Shown: positions 52,079 through 62,611 of the stretch, one piece after another
Layout of the letters: every line of letters begins with the position of its first letter
How positions within the stretch are numbered: the stretch's first letter is position 1
NCBI RefSeq assembly: GCF_018131105.1
Contig: NZ_JAFCJI010000001.1
Coordinates: forward strand, 4,128,001 to 4,192,000
Reading direction: 5' to 3'
DNA length: 64,000 bases
Source: Bradyrhizobium manausense
GTDB taxonomy: Bacteria; Pseudomonadota; Alphaproteobacteria; Rhizobiales; Xanthobacteraceae
Notes under the pieces: generated by a model
What the model was told of the DNA's origin: nothing
Databases searched by the model: none
The model's input: only the letters and a program-made list of their open reading frames with translations
Program-made: the position numbers and the translations under genes

Positions 52079-53023
52079 ATGAACGATACCACTGACACCC
52101 CCAAGCTGAGCTGGTGGCGCCGCCTGTCGAACGGGCTGAAGCGCACCTCGTCCTCGCTTGGGACCGCGGTCGCCGACCTCGTCACCAAGCGCAAGCTCGA
52201 CCGCGCCATGCTCGACGACATCGAGGACGTGCTGCTGCGCGCCGATCTCGGCACCGCAGTCGCGGTGCGGATCGCCGATGCGGTCGGCACCGGGCGCTAC
52301 GACAAGGCGATTTCGCCCGACGAGGTCAAGGACGTGGTCGCGACCGAGGTCGAGAAGGTGCTGGCGCCGGTGGCGAAGCCCCTCGAGATCGAGGCGGGCA
52401 AGAAGCCGTTCGTGATCCTCGTGGTCGGCGTCAACGGTTCCGGCAAGACCACGACCATCGGCAAGCTCTCGCAAAAATTTGCGTCCGAAGGCCGCAAGGT
52501 GATGCTGGCCGCCGGCGACACGTTTCGAGCAGCAGCCATCGAACAGCTCAAGGTCTGGGGCGAGCGCACCAGGACGCCGGTCGTCGCGGGCGCGCAGGGC
52601 TCGGACTCGGCGAGCCTCGCCTTCAACGCGCTGACCGCGGCGAAAGAGCAGAACGTCGACGTGCTCCTGATCGACACCGCCGGCCGCCTGCAGAACAAGG
52701 CCGAGCTGATGAACGAGCTCGAGAAGGTCGTGCGCGTCATCCGCAAGGTGGACGCTTCGGCGCCGCACGCGGTGCTGCTCGTGCTCGACGCCACCGTCGG
52801 CCAGAACGCGCTGTCGCAGGTCGAGGCCTTCCATCGCACGGCGGGGGTGACCGGCCTGGTGATGACCAAGCTCGACGGCACCGCGCGCGGCGGCATCCTG
52901 GTGGCGCTCGCGGAGAAATTCAAACTGCCGGTGCATTTCATCGGCGTCGGCGAAGGCGTCGACGATCTCGCGCCGTTCACCGCGCGCGATTTCGCCCGCG
53001 CCATCGCCGGAATCGAAAGCTAG
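52079..53023 (+). CDS. ftsY: Signal recognition particle receptor FtsY
   Basis: 314 residues. The SRP GTPase that docks Ffh at the membrane. The N domain starts LSWWRRLSNGLKRTSSSLG, followed by the G domain with VGVNGSGKTTTIGKLSQKF, AGDTFRAAAIEQLKVWGER, LLIDTAGRLQNKAELMNEL, TKLDGTARGGILVALAEKF and the C-terminal GVGEGVDDLAPF. The acidic A domain of E. coli FtsY is nearly absent, as in many alphaproteobacteria. It is followed 3 bp later by the septation-protein gene, with which it is probably cotranscribed. Confidence 0.96.
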   Translation: MNDTTDTPKLSWWRRLSNGLKRTSSSLGTAVADLVTKRKLDRAMLDDIEDVLLRADLGTAVAVRIADAVGTGRYDKAISPDEVKDVVATEVEKVLAPVAKPLEIEAGKKPFVILVVGVNGSGKTTTIGKLSQKFASEGRKVMLAAGDTFRAAAIEQLKVWGERTRTPVVAGAQGSDSASLAFNALTAAKEQNVDVLLIDTAGRLQNKAELMNELEKVVRVIRKVDASAPHAVLLVLDATVGQNALSQVEAFHRTAGVTGLVMTKLDGTARGGILVALAEKFKLPVHFIGVGEGVDDLAPFTARDFARAIAGIES

Positions 53024-53026
53024 AGA

Positions 53027-53629
53027 ATGGACAAGACCCAGCCGCATCCGCTGTTCAAGCTTGCGACCGAACTCGGTCCGCTGCTCGTGTTCTTCTTCGT
53101 CAATGCGAAGTTCAACCTGTTTGCGGCGACCGGCGCCTTCATGGTCGCGATCGTGGCGGCGATGATCGCGTCCTATGTGGTGACGCGCCATATCCCGATC
53201 ATGGCGATCGTCACAGGCGTGATCGTGCTGGTGTTCGGCACGCTGACGCTGGTGCTGCACGACGAGACCTTCATCAAGGTCAAGCCGACCATCATCTACG
53301 GCCTGTTCGCCGCGATCCTCGGCGGCGGCTTGTTGTTCGGCCGTTCCTTCATCGCCGTGATGTTTGACCAGATGTTCAACCTGACCCCGCAGGGCTGGCG
53401 CATCCTCACCCTGCGCTGGGCGCTGTTCTTCGCCGGCATGGCGGTGCTGAACGAGATCGTCTGGCGCACCCAGAGCACGGACTTCTGGGTGAACTTCAAG
53501 GTGTTCGGCGTCACGCCGCTGACCATGATCTTCGCCATCGCCCAGATGCCGCTGACCAAACGCTACGGTGTCGAGCCGGTGTCGCTGGAGACCAGTGAGG
53601 CCGAGGCGGGGGATGTGCGGAAGGGCTGA
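53027..53629 (+). CDS. Intracellular septation protein A family (YciB/IspA-like), inner membrane
   Basis: 200 residues with five or six membrane helices. KLATELGPLLVFFFVNAKFN, DETFIKVKPTIIYGLFAAIL, FNLTPQGWRILTLRWALFFA and DFWVNFKVFGVTPLTMIFAI are the YciB signature. Members help maintain envelope integrity and interact with cell-division and elongation proteins. ATG 53027 is three bases after the ftsY stop. The ftsY-yciB-ccmG neighbourhood is common in Rhizobiales. Confidence 0.93.
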   Translation: MDKTQPHPLFKLATELGPLLVFFFVNAKFNLFAATGAFMVAIVAAMIASYVVTRHIPIMAIVTGVIVLVFGTLTLVLHDETFIKVKPTIIYGLFAAILGGGLLFGRSFIAVMFDQMFNLTPQGWRILTLRWALFFAGMAVLNEIVWRTQSTDFWVNFKVFGVTPLTMIFAIAQMPLTKRYGVEPVSLETSEAEAGDVRKG

Positions 53630-53642
53630 CGGTCTCTCCACT

Positions 53643-53704
53643 CGTCATTGCTTCGTCGCAAGAGCTCCTCGCAATGACGCGGCGAGAGCGCGCTCGCAAT
53701 GACC
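53643..53704. repeat. Truncated family A repeat
   Basis: CGTCATTGCTTCGTCGCAAG followed by AGCTCCTCGCAATGACG (53643-53679), with the middle of the element deleted. An extra right arm follows, GCGCTCGCAATGACC, up to 53704. It lies between the convergent septation-protein and ccmG genes. Confidence 0.7.
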
Positions 53705-53711
53705 GGCTTGG

Positions 53712-54305
53712 CTAAGATCCCGCCTTCAACGCCTTCTCCATCTGCGGCAGCAGCACCGTCCGATAGTTTTCTGCCGTGATCGGCCCGACCAGCTTGTAGA
53801 CGATGGTGCCTTCGGGGCCGACGACGAAGGTCTCGGGCACGCCGTAGACGCCCCATTCGATCGAGGCGCGGCCATTGGCGTCGGCGCCGACGCGGCCGAA
53901 CGGATTGCCGTAGCGCCCGAGGAAGCGGCGCGCGTTATCCGGCGCGTCCTTGTAGTTGATGCCGACGATCTGGAAGCGCTTGTCCTTGGCGAGCTCCGTC
54001 AGCAGCGGTGCCTCGTCGTGGCAGGGGACGCACCAGGAGGCCCAGACGTTGACGAGGCTGACCTTGCCCTTGAACGCGGCGGGATCGAGCCCCGGCACCT
54101 GGGCGCTATCGGCCTGCAACCCCTCGAGCGGCGGCAGCGTGGTCTGCGGCGCGGGGTGACCAATCAGCGCAGAGGGAATGCGCGAAGGATCGCTGCTGCC
54201 GAGCCGGAACCAGAACAGCACGGCAAGTCCGATGAAGGCGAGCAGCGGCAGCACCATCAGGAAGGTGCGGCGCTGCGGCGGCGCGGAGGTTGTTTGATCG
54301 CTCAT
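53712..54305 (-). CDS. ccmG: Thiol:disulfide interchange protein CcmG/DsbE (CycY)
   Basis: 197 residues. A membrane-anchored thioredoxin that keeps apocytochrome c cysteines reduced for haem attachment. N-terminal anchor FLMVLPLLAFIGLAVLFWF (about 15-33); thioredoxin domain with VNVWASWCVPCHDEAPLL (CxxC) and VYGVPETFVVGPEGTIVYK, cis-Pro included. ATG 54305 overlaps the ccmD stop (ATGA). It is the last gene of ccmABCDG, named cycVWZXY in B. japonicum. Confidence 0.95.
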   Translation of the reverse strand: MSDQTTSAPPQRRTFLMVLPLLAFIGLAVLFWFRLGSSDPSRIPSALIGHPAPQTTLPPLEGLQADSAQVPGLDPAAFKGKVSLVNVWASWCVPCHDEAPLLTELAKDKRFQIVGINYKDAPDNARRFLGRYGNPFGRVGADANGRASIEWGVYGVPETFVVGPEGTIVYKLVGPITAENYRTVLLPQMEKALKAGS

Positions 54306-54487
54306 GGTGTGTCCGTCGCGCTGCGGCCCGAACGGCGGGTGACGCCGCTGCGTTCGAGCTGGCGCAGCCGCTGCGTCTGGTTGCGATAGTCGATGATGAC
54401 CCAGCCGATCAGCAGCGCGACCACGATGCCGGCGGCGGCATATGACGTGACAATGAACCACGCGTAGGGACCAAGCGACATGATCAT
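54302..54487 (-). CDS. ccmD: Haem exporter protein CcmD (CycX)
   Basis: 61 residues from ATG 54487, overlapping the ccmC stop as ATGA; an ATG at 54481 (MSLGPYAWF) would give 59. One membrane helix (IVTSYAAAGIVVALLIGWVI) is followed by the family motif DYRNQTQRLRQLE and a basic tail. CcmD stabilises CcmC-haem-CcmE and releases holo-CcmE. It was found by reading the short frame between ccmC and ccmG, where CcmD is always encoded. Confidence 0.92.
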   Translation of the reverse strand: MIMSLGPYAWFIVTSYAAAGIVVALLIGWVIIDYRNQTQRLRQLERSGVTRRSGRSATDTP

Positions 54488-55269
54488 GCAGCCCCTGTTG
54501 ATGCGTTTTCCTGACGCGAGCCGGTGCCCATTTCGCTCGAAAACGCGACGCGGCTCGCTTGCATCATCTGCAACGACCGCACGCGCCGGCGCAAAATCTC
54601 GTTGCGCATCGCCGCCAGATGCAGCGTGACGAACAGCAGCGTGAACGCGACCGCCATCACCAGCAGCGGAATCAGGAACGCCTTGTCGAGCGTGGAACCG
54701 CCCATGCGCATCACCGAGGCCGGCTGGTGCAGCGTGTTCCACCAGTCGACCGAGAACTTGATGATCGGAAGATTGAGCGCGCCGACCAGTGTCAGCACCG
54801 CCGCCGCACGCGCCGCGCGCGAGGGATCCTCCACCGCGCGCCACAGCGCCATCAGGCCGAGATACATCAGGAACAGGATCAGCACCGACGTCAGCCGCGC
54901 ATCCCATTCCCAATAGGTGCCCCACATCGGCCGACCCCACAGCGAGCCCGTCAGCAGCGCGAGAAAAGTGAAGCTGGCGCCGATCGGAGCTGCGGCTTTC
55001 GCGGCGACGTCGGCGAGCGGATGGCGCCACACCAGCGTGCCGAGCGAGGCGACGCTCATCACGCCCCACACGAACATCGACAGCCACGCATTGGGCACGT
55101 GGATGAACATGATCTTCACGGTTGCGCCCTGCTGATAATCATCAGGCGCAAGAGCGGATTGATAGAGGCCGATCGTGAGCAGGATGATTGTCGCGGCCGC
55201 AAGCCATGGCAGCACCCGTGCACTGAGCGCGAGGAACCGTGTGGGGTTGGCGAGGTCGATCAGCGTCAT
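54484..55269 (-). CDS. ccmC: Haem transporter subunit CcmC (CycZ)
   Basis: 261 residues with six membrane helices. The WWD haem-handling motif is seen as SLWGRPMWGTYWEWDARLTS, with flanking His in IMFIHVPNAWLS and FSVDWWNTLHQPAS. CcmC loads haem onto CcmE at the periplasmic face. It lies 90 bp downstream of ccmB, and its stop overlaps the ccmD start. Confidence 0.96.
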   Translation of the reverse strand: MTLIDLANPTRFLALSARVLPWLAAATIILLTIGLYQSALAPDDYQQGATVKIMFIHVPNAWLSMFVWGVMSVASLGTLVWRHPLADVAAKAAAPIGASFTFLALLTGSLWGRPMWGTYWEWDARLTSVLILFLMYLGLMALWRAVEDPSRAARAAAVLTLVGALNLPIIKFSVDWWNTLHQPASVMRMGGSTLDKAFLIPLLVMAVAFTLLFVTLHLAAMRNEILRRRVRSLQMMQASRVAFSSEMGTGSRQENASTGAA

Positions 55270-55359
55270 GTTATTCTGATAATCACCGGAGACTGCTCAC
55301 GCAATCAGCATGAAAGCGCGCAGCGAAAGTTGATCGGGGTCGAGGCAACCGAGCCCATG

Positions 55360-56028
55360 TCAGTCCAGTCCATGTTTCAGGCTCGCAGCGGCCGCGAATG
55401 GGCCGATCACGAGGCTCACCAGCGACAGCGCGCAGAGGATCGAGAACGGCGCACCGAATGACGACGGTCCCGTGATCGCGGCCTGCGAGGCCGCAACCCC
55501 GAAGATCAGCACCGGGATCGACAGCGGCAGCACCAGCACGGCCATCAGCAGCCCGCCCCGGTGCAGCGTCACCGCCAGCGCCGCGCCGATCATGCCGGTG
55601 AAGGTCAGCGCCGGGGTGCCCGCGAGCAGCGTCAGCGCCACTGCGCCGGTTGCGACCATATCGAGGTTGAGCAGCAGGCCCAGCACGGGGGTTGCGACAA
55701 TCAGCGGCAGGCCCGCGGCCAGCCAATGCGCCAGCGCTTTGGCAGCGCAGGCCAGTTCCAGCGGGGTTCGGCTCATCGCGATCAGGTCGAGCGAGCCGTC
55801 TTCGTGGTCGGACATGAACAGCCGGTCGAGCGTCAGCAGGCTCGCCAGCAGCGCGCCCAGCCACAGGATCGCCGGTCCCAGCCGTGACAGCAGCGCGAGG
55901 TCCGGGCCGACGGCAAACGGCATCAGCACCACCACGGTCAGGAAGAACAGAACGCCGATCAGCGCCCCGCCGCCAACGCGGAGCGCGATCCGGATGTCCC
56001 GGCGGATCAGGGCGGAGAGGGCGGTCAT
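55360..56028 (-). CDS. ccmB: Haem exporter protein CcmB (CycW)
   Basis: 222 residues from ATG 56028; the open frame continues to 56349 through a palindromic repeat and is not used. Six membrane helices; LIRRDIRIALRVGGGALIGV at the start, LDRLFMSDHEDGSLDLIAMS and LPLIVATPVLGLLLNLD match CcmB. With CcmA and CcmC it forms the ABC complex that releases CcmE from CcmC after haem loading. The gap to ccmA is 256 bp and is mostly repeat, which is long for this operon. Confidence 0.95.
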   Translation of the reverse strand: MTALSALIRRDIRIALRVGGGALIGVLFFLTVVVLMPFAVGPDLALLSRLGPAILWLGALLASLLTLDRLFMSDHEDGSLDLIAMSRTPLELACAAKALAHWLAAGLPLIVATPVLGLLLNLDMVATGAVALTLLAGTPALTFTGMIGAALAVTLHRGGLLMAVLVLPLSIPVLIFGVAASQAAITGPSSFGAPFSILCALSLVSLVIGPFAAAASLKHGLD

Positions 56029-56091
56029 GGGACGGCCCCTCCGGCGGGCGGATGGACATGGGAGCCCGGCCCACGCCTCAAGCAGACTGCG

Positions 56092-56238
56092 CTCCCTCCC
56101 CCCTTGCGCGGGAGGGTTGGGGAGAGGGGTAGCCCCGAAAAAGCTGCGCTTGGGTCGAGAGAAGGACTTCGTTCGATTGCGAGAGTCCCCGTGTGGCACC
56201 CCTTTCCCTGACCCTTCCCCGCAAGGGGGGAGGGAAGG
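56092..56238. repeat. Inverted repeat between ccmA and ccmB (CTCCCTCCCCCCTTGCG type)
   Basis: Perfect 16-bp arms TCCCTCCCCCCTTGCG (56093-56108) and CGCAAGGGGGGAGGGA (56220-56235), with secondary G/C-rich arms inside. It resembles a dispersed Rhizobiales element. It lies wholly in the 256-bp ccmA-ccmB gap and would form a large hairpin in the operon transcript. Confidence 0.8.
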
Positions 56239-56284
56239 GAAAGAGCGGAGCCCAGCCGCTTGGAAAGCTGAGGGTCGCGCCGTC

Positions 56285-56887
56285 TCATGCCGCACCCCCG
56301 ATCCGCAACTCCCGCGAACCGATCCCGAGCGGCCCATGGGTCGCCGCAATGATCATCCCGCCGCGCGCCAGATGGTCGCGCATCAGGCCGCCGAACATAT
56401 CCTGGCCGGCGACGTCCAGCGCGTTGGTCGGCTCGTCGAGCAGCCAGACGGGTCGGCGCACCGTGAGCAGCCGGGCCAGCGACAGCCGCCGGCGCTGGCC
56501 CGCCGACAGGAAAGCCGCGGGCAGATGGGCGGCGTGGTCGAGGCCGACGGTGGCGAGGCTTTCGGCGGCGTCGCAACGTTCGCCGCCCAGAAATTCAGCC
56601 CAGAATGACAGGTTTTCCGCCACGCTCAGCGCCGGCTTCAGAGCATCGCGATGGCCGAGATAGTGGCACTGCTCGGGCAGCGTCATGTCGGCGTCGCCGC
56701 CGCCCAGTAAGATCGTGCCGTCAGCCGGAATGAGCAGCCCGGCGATCAGCCGCAGCAGCGAGGTCTTGCCCGATCCATTGCGCCCGACAACCGCCAGGGC
56801 TTGGCCGGAGGCAGCCTCGAAATCGAGCCCGGAAAACACTTCGCGCCCGCCCCGCACGCAAGTCACCCCGCGTCCGGACAGCTGCAT
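56285..56887 (-). CDS. ccmA: Haem exporter ATP-binding protein CcmA (CycV)
   Basis: 200 residues from ATG 56887 (MQLSGRGVTCVRGGREVF); a TTG at 56911 with GAGG upstream would add eight. ABC ATPase: Walker A VVGRNGSGKTSLLRLIAG, signature LSAGQRRRLSLARLL, Walker B VWLLDEPTNALD, H-loop AATHGPLG. It powers release of haem-CcmE. It is the first gene of the ccm operon and is divergent from acnA, sharing an intergenic region with an Irr-box-like palindrome at 56998. Confidence 0.95.
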   Translation of the reverse strand: MQLSGRGVTCVRGGREVFSGLDFEAASGQALAVVGRNGSGKTSLLRLIAGLLIPADGTILLGGGDADMTLPEQCHYLGHRDALKPALSVAENLSFWAEFLGGERCDAAESLATVGLDHAAHLPAAFLSAGQRRRLSLARLLTVRRPVWLLDEPTNALDVAGQDMFGGLMRDHLARGGMIIAATHGPLGIGSRELRIGGAA

Positions 56888-56997
56888 CTGGCCTGGTACC
56901 AACCCGTTCAAAGTCGGGCCTCAGGAAATCTTGGGGTAGCGCATCAGAATTTGTGGCTCGCGACTTGCTGGGTTCGATTGTGGCTGTGGCGGCGCGG

Positions 56998-57012
56998 TTA
57001 GAAAGCTTCTAT
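56998..57012. promoter_or_regulatory. Iron control element (Irr box)-like palindrome between ccmA and acnA
   Basis: TTAGAA-AGC-TTCTAT at 56998-57012. It matches the published Irr/ICE consensus TTTAGAA-N3-TTCTAAA at 12 of 14 arm positions when read as GTTAGAA and TTCTATA. The right half overlaps TATAAG (57010-57015), a possible acnA -10 box, so Irr binding would repress. It lies 119 bp from the acnA ATG and 111 bp from the ccmA ATG. Confidence 0.6.
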
Positions 57013-57130
57013 AAGCCCGGAACTACTTGATGCAGCAACTCAACCTGCCCCTGCAAGCGATCCAGCCCGATACGCTGAAGGTGTTAAAATACCCCCTGCC
57101 GGGTAGAACTAACAATTGGGATTTCCTTTC

Positions 57131-59851
<2,721 letters not shown>

Positions 59852-59900
59852 GCGCGAATTTGTGAACGGTGGCTCACCGCGACGTGAGTAGAAGGTTAAA

Positions 59901-59934
59901 CGAAGGCGGCCTATCAAAAGGCCGCCTTCGTACG
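59901..59934 (+). terminator. Terminator of acnA
   Basis: A 12-bp perfect stem CGAAGGCGGCCT (59901-59912) / AGGCCGCCTTCG (59919-59930) with a 6-nt loop. The downstream T-run is poor (TACGTTTGC), so termination may be partial. Confidence 0.7.
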
Positions 59935-60057
59935 TTTGCGGCCATGCTTCGGGTGGACCCGCCGGGCAAAAAAGTCGCTTCGGCGGTCGAAGGTGCTGCG
60001 CCCCGTAAGACTACGGTGACCATCAGGCGATAAGATCCCCCTCACGAGCTACCATGT

Positions 60058-60849
60058 GTGACGTTCGACATGACTGGAATGATCGCTTCTAATTTCGCTT
60101 CGCGCTGGTCCGGTGCATTCTGGTCGGGAGCACTCGGCATCTGCGCGATCGTCGCCGTCATCCGTCCGGCCGAGGCCGATCCCCGCGCCGTGGTCGAACT
60201 CTTCACGTCCCAGGGCTGCTCCTCCTGCCCGCCCGCCGACAAGGTCATCGGCGACCTCGCCAAGGATCCCTCGATCATCGCGCTGAGCATGCCGATCGAT
60301 TATTGGGATTATCTTGGCTGGAAGGACACGCTGGCGGATTCACGTTTCTCGGCGCGGCAGCGCGCCTATTCACGCATGCGCGGTGATCGCGAGGTCTATA
60401 CGCCGCAGGTCGTGGTCAATGGCGCCGCGCATGTCATCGGCAGCGACCGCGCTGGCATTGAAAGCGCCATCGGCAAGACCGACCTTGGCACCGGCGTGAT
60501 GAGCGTGCCGGTGACGATGTCGCTGGCGGGCAAGCAGATCAACGTGTCGGTCGCTGCGAGCAAGGAGCCGACGGTCTCGCATGGCGAGGTCTGGATCTGC
60601 TCGATCGCGAAATCGGTGCCGATCGAGATCGGCCGCGGCGAGAACCGCGGACAGCAGATCACCTACCACAATGTCGTGCGCAATCTGCTTAAGGTCGGCG
60701 ACTGGAACGGACATCCCGAAAGCTGGACCGTGCCGCTCGAGAATCTGACGTCACGCGATGGCGTCGACGGTGCGGTGGTCTATGTCCAGGACGGCAGCCG
60801 CGACAAGCCCGGCCCGATGCTGGGCGCGGCATACACGTCGCTGCACTGA
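60058..60849 (+). CDS. DUF1223 thioredoxin-like exported protein
   Basis: 263 residues from GTG 60058; ATG 60070 or 60079 are possible and none has a clear ribosome-binding site. A hydrophobic N-terminal segment (WSGALGICAIVAVIRPAEA) acts as signal peptide or anchor. The DUF1223 domain begins RAVVELFTSQGCSSCPPADK with a CxxC pair, then IDYWDYLGWKDTLADSRFSA, RQRAYSRMRGDREVYTPQVV and VNGAAHVIGSDR. The fold is thioredoxin-like; a redox or metal role in the periplasm is plausible but unproven. Confidence 0.88.
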   Translation: MTFDMTGMIASNFASRWSGAFWSGALGICAIVAVIRPAEADPRAVVELFTSQGCSSCPPADKVIGDLAKDPSIIALSMPIDYWDYLGWKDTLADSRFSARQRAYSRMRGDREVYTPQVVVNGAAHVIGSDRAGIESAIGKTDLGTGVMSVPVTMSLAGKQINVSVAASKEPTVSHGEVWICSIAKSVPIEIGRGENRGQQITYHNVVRNLLKVGDWNGHPESWTVPLENLTSRDGVDGAVVYVQDGSRDKPGPMLGAAYTSLH

Positions 60850-60882
60850 AGCGCGCTTGGATCGTCTCGGCAATTGATTGCT

Positions 60883-60986
60883 CGTCATTCCGGCGCGCCT
60901 CCTGGCGCGAGCCCGGAATCCATTTCTCAATGTGAAAAATTGGATTGATGGATTCCGGGCTCGCGCTTCGCGCGCCCCGGAATGAC
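60883..60986. repeat. Inverted repeat, CGTCATTCCGG type, family E
   Basis: 104 bp. CGTCATTCCGGCGCGCCTCC and GCGAGCCCGGAATCCAT at the left; ATGGATTCCGGGCTCGCGCT and GCGCCCCGGAATGAC at the right. It is a typical dispersed palindrome of Bradyrhizobium-like genomes. It lies after the DUF1223 gene. Confidence 0.85.
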
Positions 60987-61013
60987 AGCGAGTCGAAAAC
61001 GTCCCGCCATAAA

Positions 61014-61125
61014 CAAAAAAGGACCAACTCGCGTTGGCCCTCCTTGTAGCGCGTACAGACCCGATCCTGTCCGACCCCGGGGGGCTGGGGGCTGAGGAAT
61101 CCGGAACCGAAAGGACCGGGTCAAC
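61014..61125 (-). ncRNA. Candidate small RNA ending in a rho-independent terminator
   Basis: On the minus strand, GGGCCAAC-GCGA-GTTGGTCC is followed by TTTTTTG (61014-61040), a good terminator. No minus-strand ORF lies upstream until the GNAT gene at 61910, which reads away toward this element across a plus-strand gene. Just 5' of the terminator, GACCCGGTCC (61113-61122) can pair with GGATCGGGTC (61058-61067), closing a roughly 65-nt structured domain. I found no clear -35/-10 and no match to an RNA family I know. Confidence 0.4.
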
Positions 61126-61409
61126 GCACATAAGCCTTTTCGCAGTGCAGGGCGGCAGGCGATGGGCGGAAAAGCGGCGATCCTGTGATTCCTGCTAACG
61201 ATCCCGTGACGGTTTGCCGCTGTGAAGCTCCACCGTTGCGTGTGTCATGATTCGCAACCCGTCGGCGAGTTGAATCACGATCCCCAAGAGGCCCTTCAGA
61301 GCCCCTTGCGGTGGGGAACAGTTGGCGCAATCATGCCATTGTCATGATCCGCGGCTCCGGGGACGGTCTTCGCGGACGTGGGTCATGCTGATGCGACAGG
61401 AGGCGCTCC

Positions 61410-61781
61410 ATGAATTTGACGTCGGAGGATGCCGATCCGAGCGAGCAGCGCGCGGCGGCGCGCCCCGCCGCTGCGAATGCCCAACCGAACCGGGTGACCT
61501 TCAACCGGCTCGAGCTGAACCGAATTCTCAATCTCTACGGCCGCATGGTCGCCGATGGTGAATGGCGCGACTATGCCATCGACTTCCTGAAGGACCGTGC
61601 GGTGTTCTCGGTCTATCGCCGCGCCTCGGAAGTGCCGATCTATCGCATCGAGAAAGACCCGCGGCTCGCGCGCAAGCAGGGCATGTACAGCGTGATATCG
61701 GCGACCGGCCTGATCCTGCGCCGCGGCCATGAACTCGACCGCGTGCTGCTGGTGATCGATCGGAAGCTGGCGGTGGTGTAG
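61410..61781 (+). CDS. DUF2794 domain protein
   Basis: 123 residues. ATG 61410 has a near-perfect AGGAGG seven bases upstream. After a disordered Ala/Pro N-terminus (1-27), the DUF2794 domain covers VTFNRLELNRILNLYGRMVA, GEWRDYAIDFLKDRAVFSVY, IYRIEKDPRLARKQGMYSVI and GLILRRGHELDRVLLVIDRK. It is a small cytoplasmic protein widespread in Rhizobiales, with no known function. It is monocistronic and followed by a family D repeat. Confidence 0.92.
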   Translation: MNLTSEDADPSEQRAAARPAAANAQPNRVTFNRLELNRILNLYGRMVADGEWRDYAIDFLKDRAVFSVYRRASEVPIYRIEKDPRLARKQGMYSVISATGLILRRGHELDRVLLVIDRKLAVV

Positions 61782-61797
61782 CGGCACGCGCGGTGCC

Positions 61798-61886
61798 GCA
61801 GGGTGGGCAAAGCGAAGCGTGCCCACGTGCTCGCAGATGAATGAGAGATCGTGGGCACGGCGCTGCGCGCCTTTGCTCACCCTGCG
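61798..61886. repeat. Inverted repeat, GTAGGGTGGGCAAAG type, family D (copy 2)
   Basis: 89 bp. CGCAGGGTGGGCAAAGCGAA at the left and GCGCCTTTGCTCACCCTGCG at the right, with inner arms GTGCCCAC / GTGGGCAC. It lies between the convergent DUF2794 and GNAT genes, the same setting as the copy at 29709. Confidence 0.85.
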
Positions 61887-61909
61887 ACGCCGGTGATGTG
61901 GCGAAGAAG

Positions 61910-62440
61910 CTACTTCTCCGGCACCGTCTTCGCGCCCTCGCCGAGGTCGCGCTGCATCATCACCGTATCCAGCCAGCGGCCAAATTTCAGGCCGACATTC
62001 GGATGCGTACCGATCATCTTGAAGCCGCCCCGGGTATGCACGCCGATCGAGCCGGCATTGGCGGAATCGCCGATGACCGCGATCATCTGGCGGAACCCGC
62101 GCGCCTCGCATGCGGTGATCAGCTTCTCCAGCAGCAGAGAGCCGATGCCGCGGCGATGGAAGCTTGGGTCCAGATAGATCGAGTTCTCGACCGTGAAGCG
62201 ATAGGCTGGGCGCGGCCGGTAGGCGCCGGCATAGGCGTAGCCGGCGATGCGGCCGTCGAGCGTGGCGACGAAATAGGGATAGCCGCCGTCGACCAGCGCG
62301 CGGTAGCGGCGCGTCATCTCGGCCAGATCGGGCGGATCGATCTCGAATGTCGCCGTGCCCTCGCGGACGGCCTGCTGGTAGATGGCGGTGATGGCGGGAA
62401 GGTCGGCCTCGGTGGTGGGCCTGATTTCGGGTGCGGACAT
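61910..62440 (-). CDS. GNAT N-acetyltransferase, Pat/MnaT-like
   Basis: 176 residues, a single GNAT domain. EIRPTTEADLPAITAIYQQA at the start, the acetyl-CoA pyrophosphate loop in HRRGIGSLLLEKLI, and GFKMIGTHPNVGLKFGRWLD near the end. This last pattern is typical of phosphinothricin/methionine-sulfone acetyltransferase-like enzymes, which N-acetylate amino-acid analogues. The actual acceptor cannot be told from sequence. ATG 62440. It is convergent with the DUF2794 gene. Confidence 0.9.
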   Translation of the reverse strand: MSAPEIRPTTEADLPAITAIYQQAVREGTATFEIDPPDLAEMTRRYRALVDGGYPYFVATLDGRIAGYAYAGAYRPRPAYRFTVENSIYLDPSFHRRGIGSLLLEKLITACEARGFRQMIAVIGDSANAGSIGVHTRGGFKMIGTHPNVGLKFGRWLDTVMMQRDLGEGAKTVPEK

Positions 62441-62500
62441 GCGGCGAGATTAGAGGCTTCGCAGGACGGCTGGAAGAGGCAACGCGGCTTCCACACACCC

Positions 62501-62588
62501 CGTCATTGCGAGGAGCTCTTGCGACGAAGCAATCCAGGAATGCATCTGTGAAGGCAGTCTGGATTGCGTCGCTGCGCTCGCAATGTCG
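62501..62588. repeat. Dispersed palindromic repeat, family A (copy 6)
   Basis: 88 bp, CGTCATTGCGAGGAGCTCTT at the left and CTGCGCTCGCAATGTCG at the right. It lies between the GNAT start and the terminator of the Bax-inhibitor-1 family gene. Confidence 0.85.
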
Positions 62589-62611
62589 GCGGTTAGGGAA
62601 ACACCCGGCCC

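Larger units (their letters stand above)
60850..61409. other. Intergenic region DUF1223 / DUF2794
   Basis: 560 bp without a convincing protein gene. It contains a palindromic repeat (60883-60986), a minus-strand element ending in a rho-independent terminator (61014-61125) and, from 61141 to 61409, GC-rich DNA with no recognised signal besides the promoter of the DUF2794 gene. Open frames here have no family match and cross the repeat. Confidence 0.6.

Noticed and set aside
52034..53641. 535-codon open frame antisense to ftsY and the septation protein gene
   Set aside because: Shadow of conserved plus-strand genes.
56961..56990. GGTTCGATT-like T-loop sequence resembling a tRNA
   Set aside because: No acceptor or anticodon stems can be formed around it; no tRNA gene is supported anywhere in the window.
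60751..61131. Minus-strand 126-codon frame over the DUF1223 end and the repeat
   Set aside because: It crosses a palindromic repeat and a coding 3' end, and has no domain; the 61.0-61.1 kb part is better explained as a possible small RNA.
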